Source: UBA922 sp964571295 (GTDB lineage: Bacteria > Patescibacteriota > Patescibacteriia > Magasanikbacterales > UBA922). From it: a stretch of DNA of 43,675 nt. The translations under genes and the position numbers were made by a program. The stretch is taken from assembly GCA_964571295.1 (NCBI GenBank), contig CAZNAO010000004.1, forward strand, positions 1 through 43,675, written 5' to 3'. Within the stretch, counting starts at the first letter, position 1; each line of letters starts with the position of its first letter. This document shows positions 31,643 to 39,513 of the stretch, in pieces. The notes below the pieces were generated by a model. The model ran no database searches. It saw nothing but the letters and a program-made list of their open reading frames with translations, and was not told the DNA's origin.

Positions 31643-32749
31643 TTACCACCAGATCAAACCTTTGACAACTATCCAGTAATATGCCTTCATAATTGGATTT
31701 CCAATATAAATCAGTAATGGATTCCTCGTTTCCTGTTCCTGAAAATAGATACCGGGCACGGAATGTTTCAATAATTCCCGATCAGAAATAATCCGTTCAG
31801 ACTGAATTTTCGTACGTTTAGCAAGCCAGAGTTTCCAATGGTCTTTTTTAAGCCAGTATTTGTAGACATCAAAGCGTTTTGAAACATATTTATTTTTGAT
31901 GGTAAAAATCCAGAGCCCTACTTCAAGAACAAGCCACATAGGTAACAAAAGAATCAGTGTCGGCCATCTAAAGTACATCAACATGACTGCATACCGATTG
32001 CGTTCCATCCAAAAAAATTTATCGATACTCCGTCCGAATTGATATTTGTGATAAAAAATAGAATCGCGGACGAGAACGGTACGGTACCCATGAATACGCA
32101 GACGCAGCGCCCATTCCAGATCCTCGTGGTACAGAAAAAAATCGTTATCCCATCCACCATACTTCTTGATCAGGTCGCTTCGAACCATGAGAGCCGCTCC
32201 GCTCGCATAATCCACGTCTTTGACCAAAGGAAGTGAAATATCATTGATATTGGCGCGATACTGATCACAAAATCCGAAACCGAGATAGTGGAATGAATTT
32301 CCCGCACTATTAAGTAAATTGGTTTCCGGATGAAGCAACACCAGCGATTGGGCAGCGCCGATCGTATCATCTGATTCAAATGCGCGTACCAAAGGTTCGA
32401 ATGCGGTGGTAGCAAAAAATCCGTCATTATTGTGAAAAAAAACATAGTCGCAACCATGTTCGATAGCCCATGCAGCACCAACATTATTTCCACCAGCAAA
32501 CCCCAGATTGATTTCCTGTGGAAGAATAGTAACCCGAGGAAGCTCACGACCCGAATAAGGCATCACCGTTGATTCAAGATAGTGCACGAATGAACCATCA
32601 GTCGGGTGAGGATTGGCAACAATGATAAACTCAAGCCGGTCCTTCGGATAGGTGATTTTTTTCAATGCCGAAACCATGTCATCGACATATGACTCATTGT
32701 GATAATACAGGAGATACACGATTCCGATTTTCGGTTTGAGTTGTTCCAT
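31643..32749 (-). CDS. Family 2 glycosyltransferase with C-terminal membrane segment
   Basis: A 368-residue GT-A fold enzyme. IGIVYLLYYHNESYVDDMVSAL opens the domain, FAGGNNVGAAWA follows near 75, and HNNDG near 100 is the metal-binding DxD-like site. A hydrophobic stretch FRWPTLILLLPMWLVLEVGLWIF near 260-285 likely anchors it to the membrane. It would transfer a sugar to a lipid-linked or surface glycan. The ATG at 32749 lies 7 bases after the preceding gene. It is the fourth GT2 gene in the operon. Confidence 0.88.
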   Translation of the reverse strand: MEQLKPKIGIVYLLYYHNESYVDDMVSALKKITYPKDRLEFIIVANPHPTDGSFVHYLESTVMPYSGRELPRVTILPQEINLGFAGGNNVGAAWAIEHGCDYVFFHNNDGFFATTAFEPLVRAFESDDTIGAAQSLVLLHPETNLLNSAGNSFHYLGFGFCDQYRANINDISLPLVKDVDYASGAALMVRSDLIKKYGGWDNDFFLYHEDLEWALRLRIHGYRTVLVRDSIFYHKYQFGRSIDKFFWMERNRYAVMLMYFRWPTLILLLPMWLVLEVGLWIFTIKNKYVSKRFDVYKYWLKKDHWKLWLAKRTKIQSERIISDRELLKHSVPGIYFQEQETRNPLLIYIGNPIMKAYYWIVVKGLIWW

Positions 32750-32756
32750 ATGATGA

Positions 32757-33602
32757 TTAGAGTTTGGTCGCGTAATATTTATGAGACTTTCTCCACTTCC
32801 ATACATACTTGATCCAGCTTACTGCATGAATGCGTGCAAGTTTATTCTTGAATAATGCCCTGAAAATCCCGGGAACTTTCGAAGAATCTCTCGCATGCGC
32901 ATGCTTGATCACAATATCATGGACATAATAGACGGGCCAACCCGCATCCCACATGCGATGACACCAGTCGCAATCCTCAAGATACATAAAATAACGCTCG
33001 TCAAACCAGCCGATCTGATCCACTACTTCTTTCCGGACGATCATGGCAGCCCCGAGTACCCAGTCAACCGGTCGAGTGGAAGCATGGTCAAAATCCTTCA
33101 TCTCCAGTTTATCCGCATGTTTTTTGACCCAGCGATATTTCTTATCAAGGTTAATATGCTTCAGAGGCTTGATGAGAATAGATGGAAGGTCAAAACGATA
33201 ACACGAATATTGCAGACTGCCGTCCATATTGATCAGTTTGATACCGATTCCGCCGATATGTCTCTTTTCGTCCATGAATTTCACGATCCGCTCAATAACA
33301 CGTGAGTTCGCGGGAATAATGGTATCCGGATTGAGTGCAAAATAATACCGAGCTTCTTCAGCTTTGAAACCTGCAGTGTTCCCGCGACCGAATCCGATAT
33401 TGCCACCTGTATCCAGATAGCGTACGAGAGGAAACCGATCCTGAAGCGTTTCACGGATAGAATCCTGATTTTGCGAATTATCGGCAACCGTGATTGCGAC
33501 CGAATAGGGACACTCCTGTATATCTGCAAAAACCGAAGTCAAGGCTGCAATGATATCATCCTTTCGCACATAATTCAGAAATACAATATGAATGTCTTTC
33601 AT
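32757..33602 (-). CDS. Family 2 glycosyltransferase, rhamnosyltransferase-like
   Basis: A 281-residue GT2 enzyme. IHIVFLNYVRKDDIIAAL starts the fold, GGNIGFGRGNTAGF and FALNPDTII hold the nucleotide and metal site, and FDERYFMYLEDCDWCHR carries the acidic catalytic segment. The last pattern is typical of rhamnosyltransferase-like GT2 proteins, which fits the dTDP-rhamnose genes at 38499-40521. The start ATG at 33602 lies 8 bases after the preceding gene. No membrane helix is seen. Confidence 0.88.
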   Translation of the reverse strand: MKDIHIVFLNYVRKDDIIAALTSVFADIQECPYSVAITVADNSQNQDSIRETLQDRFPLVRYLDTGGNIGFGRGNTAGFKAEEARYYFALNPDTIIPANSRVIERIVKFMDEKRHIGGIGIKLINMDGSLQYSCYRFDLPSILIKPLKHINLDKKYRWVKKHADKLEMKDFDHASTRPVDWVLGAAMIVRKEVVDQIGWFDERYFMYLEDCDWCHRMWDAGWPVYYVHDIVIKHAHARDSSKVPGIFRALFKNKLARIHAVSWIKYVWKWRKSHKYYATKL

Positions 33603-33610
33603 AGTCGATA

Positions 33611-34669
33611 CTAGTGAAGCCACTGCCGCAATTCTTTCCAGGAAATTTTTCGCATAGCACGAACCTCTTTTCTTCGTTTTCGGTATAGCAACCTGTTGCG
33701 CCACAGGGCAGAAAATCCGGAAAGGACAGTGCGATCAAAAAGCGTAAAATAAGCCAATTTCTTTAACTCATACCACATAATCCACGGAAAATCAAGTATG
33801 AAATTCTGCCAATATTCATTCTTATAGATCGTGGCAAGGTGATTCTTATAACTATGGAGGCGCACCCACTCCGGCTGTTTTTTCTTGTTCTTGGCCGATA
33901 TTCGGTCCCCTACCCGCTCGAGTCCTGCAGCAGTGCGATCATGGTATGCGATTGAGTCCAGAAGTACGTACGAAGTAAATCCAGCGATCCGTAATCGATA
34001 CGCCAAATCAATATCTTCCTTATATGACTGGTATGATTCATCAAAAAAAGTTTTGTCGGAAAACTGTACAGTCTCAAGCGCGCTTCGTCGATACATAGGT
34101 AGTGCACCCGACACACCAAACACCTCCATCGCATCATCATGAGTACGATATGACAATTCTACTTTTGACTTCTTGTCTTCCCACGTCTTTGCCGCATATT
34201 TTTCAATCACCCGTCGATTACGGAATACGCGGAGTCCCAGGGCGTCAATCAAATGAGTGAAGCTGGTCGGAAGCCCCTGATCAATATCTGCAAAATTCCA
34301 TCGCATCAGCCGCGGACTTACGGCGGCAGCTTTCTCATGTGTATCGAGAAACTTCACCATTTTTTCAATACAATCAGGCATGAGATACATGTCCTGATTC
34401 AGAAGCAATATATATTCGTGCGCTGTTGCCACATACACTCGGTTATGACCACCGACAAATCCGACATTTTGTTCATTTTTCACAAGCGTATGAGTAAATG
34501 ATACATCCATCAATTCTTTTTCGATCACATCAGGAGTCCCGTCAGTAGACCCATTATCAAACACATATAAATGAAAATCTTGATACATCTGTTTTCGAAG
34601 CGACTCAAAAAGATACGGAATATACTTTTTTCCGTTCCACGTAACTAATTGTATAATTAATTTAGACAT
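33611..34669 (-). CDS. Family 2 glycosyltransferase
   Basis: A 352-residue GT2 enzyme. It has IIQLVTWNGKKYIPYLFESL, FDNGSTDGTPDVIEKE near 35-50, GFVGGHNRVY, LLLNQDMYL as the metal site, and FDESYQSYKEDIDLAYRLR as the acidic active segment. The C-terminal 80 residues are basic and aromatic, perhaps lying on the membrane. It sits 7 bases from the upstream GT2 gene. The sugar and acceptor cannot be read from sequence. Confidence 0.88.
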   Translation of the reverse strand: MSKLIIQLVTWNGKKYIPYLFESLRKQMYQDFHLYVFDNGSTDGTPDVIEKELMDVSFTHTLVKNEQNVGFVGGHNRVYVATAHEYILLLNQDMYLMPDCIEKMVKFLDTHEKAAAVSPRLMRWNFADIDQGLPTSFTHLIDALGLRVFRNRRVIEKYAAKTWEDKKSKVELSYRTHDDAMEVFGVSGALPMYRRSALETVQFSDKTFFDESYQSYKEDIDLAYRLRIAGFTSYVLLDSIAYHDRTAAGLERVGDRISAKNKKKQPEWVRLHSYKNHLATIYKNEYWQNFILDFPWIMWYELKKLAYFTLFDRTVLSGFSALWRNRLLYRKRRKEVRAMRKISWKELRQWLH

Positions 34670-34676
34670 AGAGGTG

Positions 34677-35540
34677 CTACTTCTTTTTCAGAGAATGGAA
34701 TTTGTCAGACATCCACGCCAATCCAATTCCAACCGGCCGAAATGACGCAATCCACACCCATTTCCACCACGGCTCCCATTTCTTGAAGTAAATCAGCATG
34801 GACTCGGTAAACTGTTTTTGTTTCCATGCAGTCGTACGTTTCTTGAAGCTCTGTCCGATATAGTCGATTGCAGTAATAATAGGGGTATACACTACTCGAT
34901 ACCCAAGTCGTTTCGCCTCGCGACAAATATCGACATCTTCATACCAAATAAAATACCGTGGATCCCATGCCCATCCCAATTTTTCCACAAGTTCTCTTCG
35001 CATAAGCATAAAAGAGCCTCGTACCGAATCCACGTCTTGCTCCATATCAAAATTAAACCCTTTCAAATGGTATCGGTCAAGCATATGTGGAAACAAATGT
35101 GGTATTTTGAGGATCAATGCAATCTGTTCCCATACTTTCGGGAATCTTCGAGGTGAAGCATCTTCATTGATAGCGCCGTGCTCATCAACCAATTTTGGAC
35201 TTGCAATTCCTACGTCTGGATTTCGATTCATCCAGTCGACCATGATATCGAGAGACCTGGGAGAAAGTTGCATATCCGGATTGAGAAATAGCAGATAATC
35301 CCCTTCTGAAATTGCAACCGCCTGATTGTTGGCAGCGCCAAATCCTTTATTTTCAGTATTTGCAATTATGCGGACATCCGGGAAATTCTCTCGAACAGCT
35401 TCGACCGTACCATCACTCGACGCATTGTCGACAATAATGTGCTCAATACGGATATTCTGTGCGGCACGTCTAACTGACTCTATCTGTTTCAAAATAAATT
35501 CTTTGCTGTTCCAGGTTACAGTAATTACAGAAATTGTCAT
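34677..35540 (-). CDS. Family 2 glycosyltransferase
   Basis: A 287-residue GT2 enzyme. It shows VITVTWNSKEFILKQIESV, VDNASSDGTVEAV, GFGAANNQAVA, LLFLNPDMQL (metal site) and RYFIWYEDVDICREAKRLGY (acidic active segment). The C-terminus FRPVGIGLAWMSDKF is amphipathic. A perfect TATAAT lies at 35575-35570 on the minus strand, about 30 bases before the ATG, but the -35 is poor, so the four GT genes may also be read from the PGI/PMI gene 40 bases upstream. Confidence 0.88.
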   Translation of the reverse strand: MTISVITVTWNSKEFILKQIESVRRAAQNIRIEHIIVDNASSDGTVEAVRENFPDVRIIANTENKGFGAANNQAVAISEGDYLLFLNPDMQLSPRSLDIMVDWMNRNPDVGIASPKLVDEHGAINEDASPRRFPKVWEQIALILKIPHLFPHMLDRYHLKGFNFDMEQDVDSVRGSFMLMRRELVEKLGWAWDPRYFIWYEDVDICREAKRLGYRVVYTPIITAIDYIGQSFKKRTTAWKQKQFTESMLIYFKKWEPWWKWVWIASFRPVGIGLAWMSDKFHSLKKK

Positions 35541-35580
35541 ACAAATTTAGCCTTTTAGGCCTCACAAGCATTATAAGCTT

Positions 35581-36645
35581 CTACTTCCCCATTTCCTTCT
35601 TAAAATAATCAACAAACGGAATAGCCGTCGGATCAATCTTTTTGAGAAGTGCCGAGTAATAACTTACATAGCTAAAAAACACGAGACATTCGATCGACTG
35701 GAACAACGCATCTTTCTCTTTCGGAGCAAATGTTTCATGCATGATTGAATTTTTCTGCAATACTTTCTTCGTGATGGCATATCGCTTTTGCACGCGATCA
35801 TGATACAAACCTGACTCAATCATGATAAACAGCAAATTTTTAGTATTCGATTTCGGGTACATCATTCCTTCCATGAGATGATGATTGAGTTCAGGCACGG
35901 CAAAATATCCGCTAAACCGTTTACCATTCTCATTCATCTGATTGGCAGCGACATGTGCGCTTCCGAGCAAATGCTCGCTCGCGGCATACCAGATACTTCG
36001 ATCGATCGTTTTTCGTGCCAACTGCTTCGCTGGATTTTCCGATTCAGGAGTCATGACTCCGTACATCGTGTCATAGAGGGCGATCGCCTTGATTATTTCT
36101 TTAATCTGTTTTGATGAAATCTTGAATACTCCGAGTTTTGAAAACAATATCAATTGTCCGACGATAGAATAACCGAGTCCCATGCGAGGCGACCCGCAGG
36201 GATTATTCTCAGTGGTAAACACCAATGCCGGATAGCCGTATTTCTGTGCGAATTCAGCAAGTATACCCCCTGCGCAAATGACTGCGATCTTCGCTTTCTT
36301 CTCTCGAGCTTTCTCGACGCAGGATACTACCTCTTCGGTCGTACCCGAATAACTGGAACCGATAACGAGGGTCCTGACATTCACATATCCTGGAAGATCG
36401 TATCCATTCACGATCTCGAGCGGATACTTCAATTGTTGATGATACAATGATTTGATGACATGCGTCCCGATCGAGGACCCGCCCATACCACATACTACAA
36501 TCCGTTCAATCTTCTTATAAGAAGATGGGGTACGCAGTTTTTCGGCGATCGAGGCGACCTCCTCAACTTGCTTGTAGAGCAACTGAAGACTTCCGAGCAT
36601 ATTATCCGAATCATTTTTTTTGATAGTAATAAGAGAGTCCAACAT
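35581..36645 (-). CDS. Bifunctional phosphoglucose/phosphomannose isomerase
   Basis: A 354-residue SIS-domain isomerase. VVCGMGGSSIGTHVIKSL near 50-68 and GSSYSGTTEEVVSCVEKA near 95-112 bind the sugar phosphate. CGSPRMGLGYSIVGQ and the C-terminal PELNHHLMEGM fit the PGI/PMI family, which interconverts glucose-6-P, fructose-6-P and mannose-6-P. It heads the sugar operon and would feed sugar phosphates to the nucleotidyltransferase at 30545. The family is common in archaea and some bacteria in place of the classical PGI. Confidence 0.92.
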   Translation of the reverse strand: MLDSLITIKKNDSDNMLGSLQLLYKQVEEVASIAEKLRTPSSYKKIERIVVCGMGGSSIGTHVIKSLYHQQLKYPLEIVNGYDLPGYVNVRTLVIGSSYSGTTEEVVSCVEKAREKKAKIAVICAGGILAEFAQKYGYPALVFTTENNPCGSPRMGLGYSIVGQLILFSKLGVFKISSKQIKEIIKAIALYDTMYGVMTPESENPAKQLARKTIDRSIWYAASEHLLGSAHVAANQMNENGKRFSGYFAVPELNHHLMEGMMYPKSNTKNLLFIMIESGLYHDRVQKRYAITKKVLQKNSIMHETFAPKEKDALFQSIECLVFFSYVSYYSALLKKIDPTAIPFVDYFKKEMGK

Positions 36646-36701
36646 ACAAATGGGTTAAATACATACATGAATCCTAACAAATACCGAACCGTTTGTAAAA
36701 C

Positions 36702-36730
36702 AAAAAAGCCCTTAAACTAAAGGCTTTTTT
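36702..36730. terminator. AT-rich terminator, copy 1 (unit C)
   Basis: AAAAAAGCC...GGCTTTTTT with an 11-base middle (CTTAAACTAAA), near-identical to 37556-37584. It can act on both strands; it ends unit C on the minus strand. Confidence 0.88.
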
Positions 36731-36736
36731 GAAGTT

Positions 36737-36760
36737 GCCCCACCGTGTAACTGGTGGGGC
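36737..36760 (-). terminator. GC-rich 3' hairpin of unit C
   Basis: GCCCCACC (36737-36744) pairs with GGTGGGGC (36753-36760). It lies between the stop codon of the Nudix gene (36793) and the AT-rich terminator. Confidence 0.75.
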
Positions 36761-36792
36761 GTCGATAACGACACAGAAGGCACCGTGTCCAT

Positions 36793-37443
36793 TCACCGGG
36801 AAAGAGTGCCAAACATGCCGTGCAGGCCGAGGTATATGCACGCGGAGTGCACATACCCGTCGTCGATCTCTCCCGCGAGGATCATGGTGTGAACCTCTTC
36901 GGGTGAGAAAAACTCGGCATGGCGAATGCCCTCGTGCTCGTCGTGCCTGTGCTCCGCACGCCGACCCGCTTTCGCGAGATAGAGCGGGATCGGACGCGGA
37001 ATGTAGGACGAGTTGCCGTGATAGTATCCGAGAAGACTGGGAGACGTGAGGACGCGCCCCAACTCCTCGCTGCCTTCACGGATCGCTGCCTGATCGAGAG
37101 CTTCATCAGGATCAGCAAGACCTCGCGGCAATTCCCACCGCCAGCGGCCGAGTTCGCTGAGGCTGACTCGCCTCGGGGACACCTGCATGTCGGTGACCGG
37201 ACGCCAGATGTGCACGAGCCCGAGATGCCCTCGATCGTCGAGAGCAGCGACCGCAGCGGCCGGGGGATTGTCTACGATCCACAGATCATAGAGATTCTTC
37301 CCGTCTTCCTGCGCCACTGCCCGTACGATCCGGGCAAACCCGTCTTGACTGAGTACGACATCACCTTCCGATGAAGCGATCCACTTGGGACGAAAACCCT
37401 GTGCGAGCGCTTCCGACAAAGGAACAAATGAATATGCACCCAT
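36793..37443 (-). CDS. GC-rich Nudix hydrolase (unit C)
   Basis: A 216-residue protein with a full Nudix box, GLADPDEALDQAAIREGSEE followed by LG (about 110-132). An N-terminal half of about 95 residues precedes it, including GDVVLSQDGFARIVRAVAQ and LWIVDNPPAAAVAALDDRG. It resembles ADP-sugar pyrophosphatases in layout; the substrate is unknown. The coding DNA is far more GC-rich than its neighbours. The ATG at 37443 has a Shine-Dalgarno site (GAGGGG, 6 bases off), a promoter at 37524-37552, a leader of about 70 bases with a hairpin, and two 3' hairpins: a complete, self-contained unit, probably acquired. Confidence 0.88.
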   Translation of the reverse strand: MGAYSFVPLSEALAQGFRPKWIASSEGDVVLSQDGFARIVRAVAQEDGKNLYDLWIVDNPPAAAVAALDDRGHLGLVHIWRPVTDMQVSPRRVSLSELGRWRWELPRGLADPDEALDQAAIREGSEELGRVLTSPSLLGYYHGNSSYIPRPIPLYLAKAGRRAEHRHDEHEGIRHAEFFSPEEVHTMILAGEIDDGYVHSACIYLGLHGMFGTLSR

Positions 37444-37477
37444 TGAGATCCCCTCTTCTTTTCTTTTTTGCGCAGTG

Positions 37478-37497
37478 CAGGCAAAGAACCAAGCCTG
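37478..37497 (-). promoter_or_regulatory. Leader hairpin of unit C
   Basis: CAGGC (37478-37482) pairs with GCCTG (37493-37497) in the untranslated leader, about 35 bases before the ATG. Short; it may stabilise the message. Confidence 0.3.
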
Positions 37498-37523
37498 TCT
37501 CCGAGATGTTCGAAGAGCACCTC

Positions 37524-37552
37524 AACCTAACACATGCACCCATTTTTGTCAA
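37524..37552 (-). promoter_or_regulatory. Promoter of unit C
   Basis: Minus strand perfect TTGACA (37552-37547), a 17-base spacer and TAGGTT (37529-37524). It begins 4 bases after the U-side of the unit D terminator, so units C and D are read separately. Confidence 0.6.
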
Positions 37553-37555
37553 AAC

Positions 37556-37584
37556 AAAAAAGCCCTTGAACTAAAGGCTTTTTT
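37556..37584. terminator. AT-rich terminator, copy 2 (unit D)
   Basis: AAAAAAGCC...GGCTTTTTT with middle CTTGAACTAAA, one base different from the copy at 36702-36730. It ends unit D on the minus strand. Confidence 0.88.
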
Positions 37585-37589
37585 GAAAG

Positions 37590-37625
37590 CACCCCATCTG
37601 ATTCATTGCTGAAAAAGATGAGGTG
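37590..37625 (-). terminator. GC-rich 3' hairpin of unit D
   Basis: CACCCCATC (37590-37598) pairs with GATGAGGTG (37617-37625) with one G-U pair, directly after the stop codon and before the AT-rich terminator. Same order as in unit C. Confidence 0.65.
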
Positions 37626-37637
37626 AAGGAGGGCTGG

Positions 37638-38300
37638 TCAGGGGAAGAGACCATTCTCCGAAAGGGCGGCCATAAGCCGGGCGATCGCGGCTACTGCGAT
37701 CGCATCGGCAGTGCGCTGCACCGCCTGATGCCAGGGCATGAAGACGACGTGCTTCGCCTTCCCCAGCGCCTCGGCATCAGCGTACTCGGAATCAATCCGC
37801 CAGTCACGACCCTCGACGTGCGTGAGCATCGCGAAGTGAACATGCACCGCGTAGCAGTGCAGGCCTTCCCCCGCATCCGGATCTGCCACGAAAAACGCGC
37901 GATTGGCGTTCAGCGGCAAGCCCGGAAGCTCAGCAGACGTGAACGTGATGCCGGCCTCCTGCGAGGCCTCGCGGACAGCGGCATCACGATGCTTTTCGCC
38001 GGGGTCGACGAATCCACCCACGAGGCAGAGGCGCTCTCCGCCCATGTTGGCGCGCTTCTCGGGCAGCAGTCCCACGAGGAGCTCCTTGCCGTCGGTGAAG
38101 GCGTAGGGGATGGTTACTGCTCCGCCCCCCGCGGTTTCAGCGAACACCCAGGCATCGTAGCCCTCGGGACGAAGGCCGTAGAGCAATGTGCCGAACTTAC
38201 TCGAGAGCTCAAGCATCGAAGATTCCACTTCTTTGCCATCGATCGCGAGCCGCCACCCCCGTTTCTTCTCACGAGGGATAGGACCCATCTTGAAGTCCAT
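37638..38300 (-). CDS. GC-rich Nudix hydrolase (unit D)
   Basis: A 220-residue Nudix protein. The box reads GGFVDPGEKHRDAAVREASQ then EAG (about 117-140), with Gln in place of one of the metal-binding Glu residues, so activity may be altered. The N-terminus (GPIPREKKRGWRLAIDGKEV) and the long C-terminal part are basic to neutral and soluble. It is not closely similar to the unit C protein beyond the fold. The ATG at 38300 has a very good Shine-Dalgarno site (AGAGGAGG), which excludes the GTG nine codons upstream. A promoter with a palindrome in its spacer lies at 38348-38376. Confidence 0.86.
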   Translation of the reverse strand: MDFKMGPIPREKKRGWRLAIDGKEVESSMLELSSKFGTLLYGLRPEGYDAWVFAETAGGGAVTIPYAFTDGKELLVGLLPEKRANMGGERLCLVGGFVDPGEKHRDAAVREASQEAGITFTSAELPGLPLNANRAFFVADPDAGEGLHCYAVHVHFAMLTHVEGRDWRIDSEYADAEALGKAKHVVFMPWHQAVQRTADAIAVAAIARLMAALSENGLFP

Positions 38301-38347
38301 GCGGCCTCCTCTGTACCAGACACGCACTGTCGCGTGCAGACCTCTAT

Positions 38348-38376
38348 TTCATAGTTACGTAACTTACGTAACACAA
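38348..38376 (-). promoter_or_regulatory. Promoter of unit D
   Basis: Minus strand TTGTGT (38376-38371), a 17-base spacer and TATGAA (38353-38348). Leader about 40 bases, with a short CACGC/GCGTG hairpin (38321-38336) before the Shine-Dalgarno site. Confidence 0.5.
38354..38372. promoter_or_regulatory. Palindromic operator candidate in the unit D promoter
   Basis: gttacgtaacttacgtaac is a 19-base palindrome made of two TTACGTAA octamers. It fills the spacer between the -35 and -10 boxes, where a dimeric repressor would block polymerase. Confidence 0.5.
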
Positions 38377-38442
38377 AACAGAATATGAGAGATTACCAAA
38401 AATCATACATTATGTCAAGATTTACAAATACTTTCTAAGTAG

Positions 38443-38480
38443 AATAAAAAAATCGAGGTTTTTGCCTTGATTTTTTTATT
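38443..38480. terminator. Terminator of the epimerase/reductase gene
   Basis: AATAAAAAAATCGAGG (38443-38458) pairs with CCTTGATTTTTTTATT (38465-38480) with one G-T pair. It lies 19 bases after the minus-strand stop codon and is symmetrical enough for both strands. Confidence 0.85.
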
Positions 38481-38498
38481 CCTTACAAGAATGCAATG

Positions 38499-39374
38499 CT
38501 ACTCGACCGTCAGATATTCTTCCCAATGCAAACCGTCCTTCTTTGCCTTCGCAAACTTATCCATCGTATCGACAATTGCTTCCTGCACGGGGCGCATCTC
38601 AATACCGATTTCTTTTAATCTTTCAGATGAGAGGAAATTATTCGATCGCCCCTTGGTTGCAAGACCCTGTTTTACCAAATCCTCATTGCTGATCCACTCG
38701 TTCGTATGTGACGGGTCTACCAATTCCTCATACAATCGGATAATTTCTTTATGCTTAAGAGTTCCCGGATTGGTAACATGAAAAATCCCACTCGCCTTCT
38801 TTTCAAGCAGCTGATAAAACACCGTGACCATGTCATCAAGAATCGTAACGCTATTTTCAACATCGATCACTTTCGGGAATGATGAAAGTTTATTAATCAG
38901 ATTATCCGGAGCAGGAATCCAGTCGATCGGCATACGGATGCGGGCAATACCCACATTCGGAAGTGTGGAAAGCACGAGATCTGCCGCCCATTTGGTACGC
39001 GAGTACGTCACTTCACTCGGGTTTCCCATATCATATTCTCTCCATTTTTTATCCGAATGCGCAGAATCTCCATAGAAAATACATCCGGATCCGATATGCA
39101 GCAAATAAACATTCTTTTGTTGGCACGCTTCAGCAATCATGATTGGGAGCTTGGTGTTACCGATAATGGTTTCGAGCTGATGCGTCTCGCACCAGTCGAC
39201 ATTCGGTTTGCCGCGGACCCCGGCTGCATTAAGCACCACATCGGGTTGATGTTTTTCAAGCAACGCACATACATCATCGGTTGAATACATTTTTGACGGA
39301 TCATGCACTGCATCCTTCCATGCTTTGGCGCATCGCTTTGCGATATACCCATTTCCGAGAATAAGAATTTTCAT
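38499..39374 (-). CDS. Plant-type NRS/ER-like dTDP/UDP-rhamnose epimerase-reductase
   Basis: A 291-residue short-chain dehydrogenase. The Rossmann start ILILGNGYIAKR is followed by VVLNAAGVRGKPNVDWCETH (about 50-70), IGSGCIFYGD near 97, the catalytic YSRTK near 125, RIRMPID near 148, and IFHVTNPGTLKHKEIIRLYE near 197. NAAGV-G-PNVDWCE, the GCIF segment and the TNPG-HNEI-like stretch match plant NRS/ER (UER1) and the RHM C-terminal domain, which carry out both 3,5-epimerisation and 4-reduction. With rmlB upstream this would give dTDP-L-rhamnose without RmlC and RmlD. Plain RmlD is the alternative. Confidence 0.82.
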   Translation of the reverse strand: MKILILGNGYIAKRCAKAWKDAVHDPSKMYSTDDVCALLEKHQPDVVLNAAGVRGKPNVDWCETHQLETIIGNTKLPIMIAEACQQKNVYLLHIGSGCIFYGDSAHSDKKWREYDMGNPSEVTYSRTKWAADLVLSTLPNVGIARIRMPIDWIPAPDNLINKLSSFPKVIDVENSVTILDDMVTVFYQLLEKKASGIFHVTNPGTLKHKEIIRLYEELVDPSHTNEWISNEDLVKQGLATKGRSNNFLSSERLKEIGIEMRPVQEAIVDTMDKFAKAKKDGLHWEEYLTVE

Positions 39375-39410
39375 AAAACATTGATTAAATTAATCGAGAA
39401 TTGTGTAACC

Positions 39411-39483
39411 GTCATCCCCGCGAAAGCGGGGATCCAAAGCATTGAGTGTAAAAATACTGGATTCCCGTTTTCACGGGAATGAC
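39411..39483. repeat. Paired REP-like palindromic element
   Basis: A 73-base element: GTCATCCCCGCGAAAGCGGG-type half (39411-39435) and a mirrored half ending TTCACGGGAATGAC (39459-39483), each with its own hairpin (CCCCGC/GCGGGG and TCCCG/CGGGA). The two halves are inverted relative to each other. The core GTCATyCCCG resembles REP/dRS3-like extragenic repeats of many bacteria. It fills the gap between rmlB and the epimerase/reductase gene. Confidence 0.75.
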
Positions 39484-39513
39484 AGAAAAAAGATACTTTA
39501 TGGACTTTCGATT

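Noticed and set aside
36702..37625. Repeats as a CRISPR array
   Set aside because: There are only two copies about 850 bases apart with a gene between them; they are terminators, not spaced repeats.
37623..38354. A 243-codon plus-strand frame opposite the unit D Nudix gene
   Set aside because: It is a typical antisense open frame of a GC-rich gene; the minus strand has the Nudix box and ribosome site.
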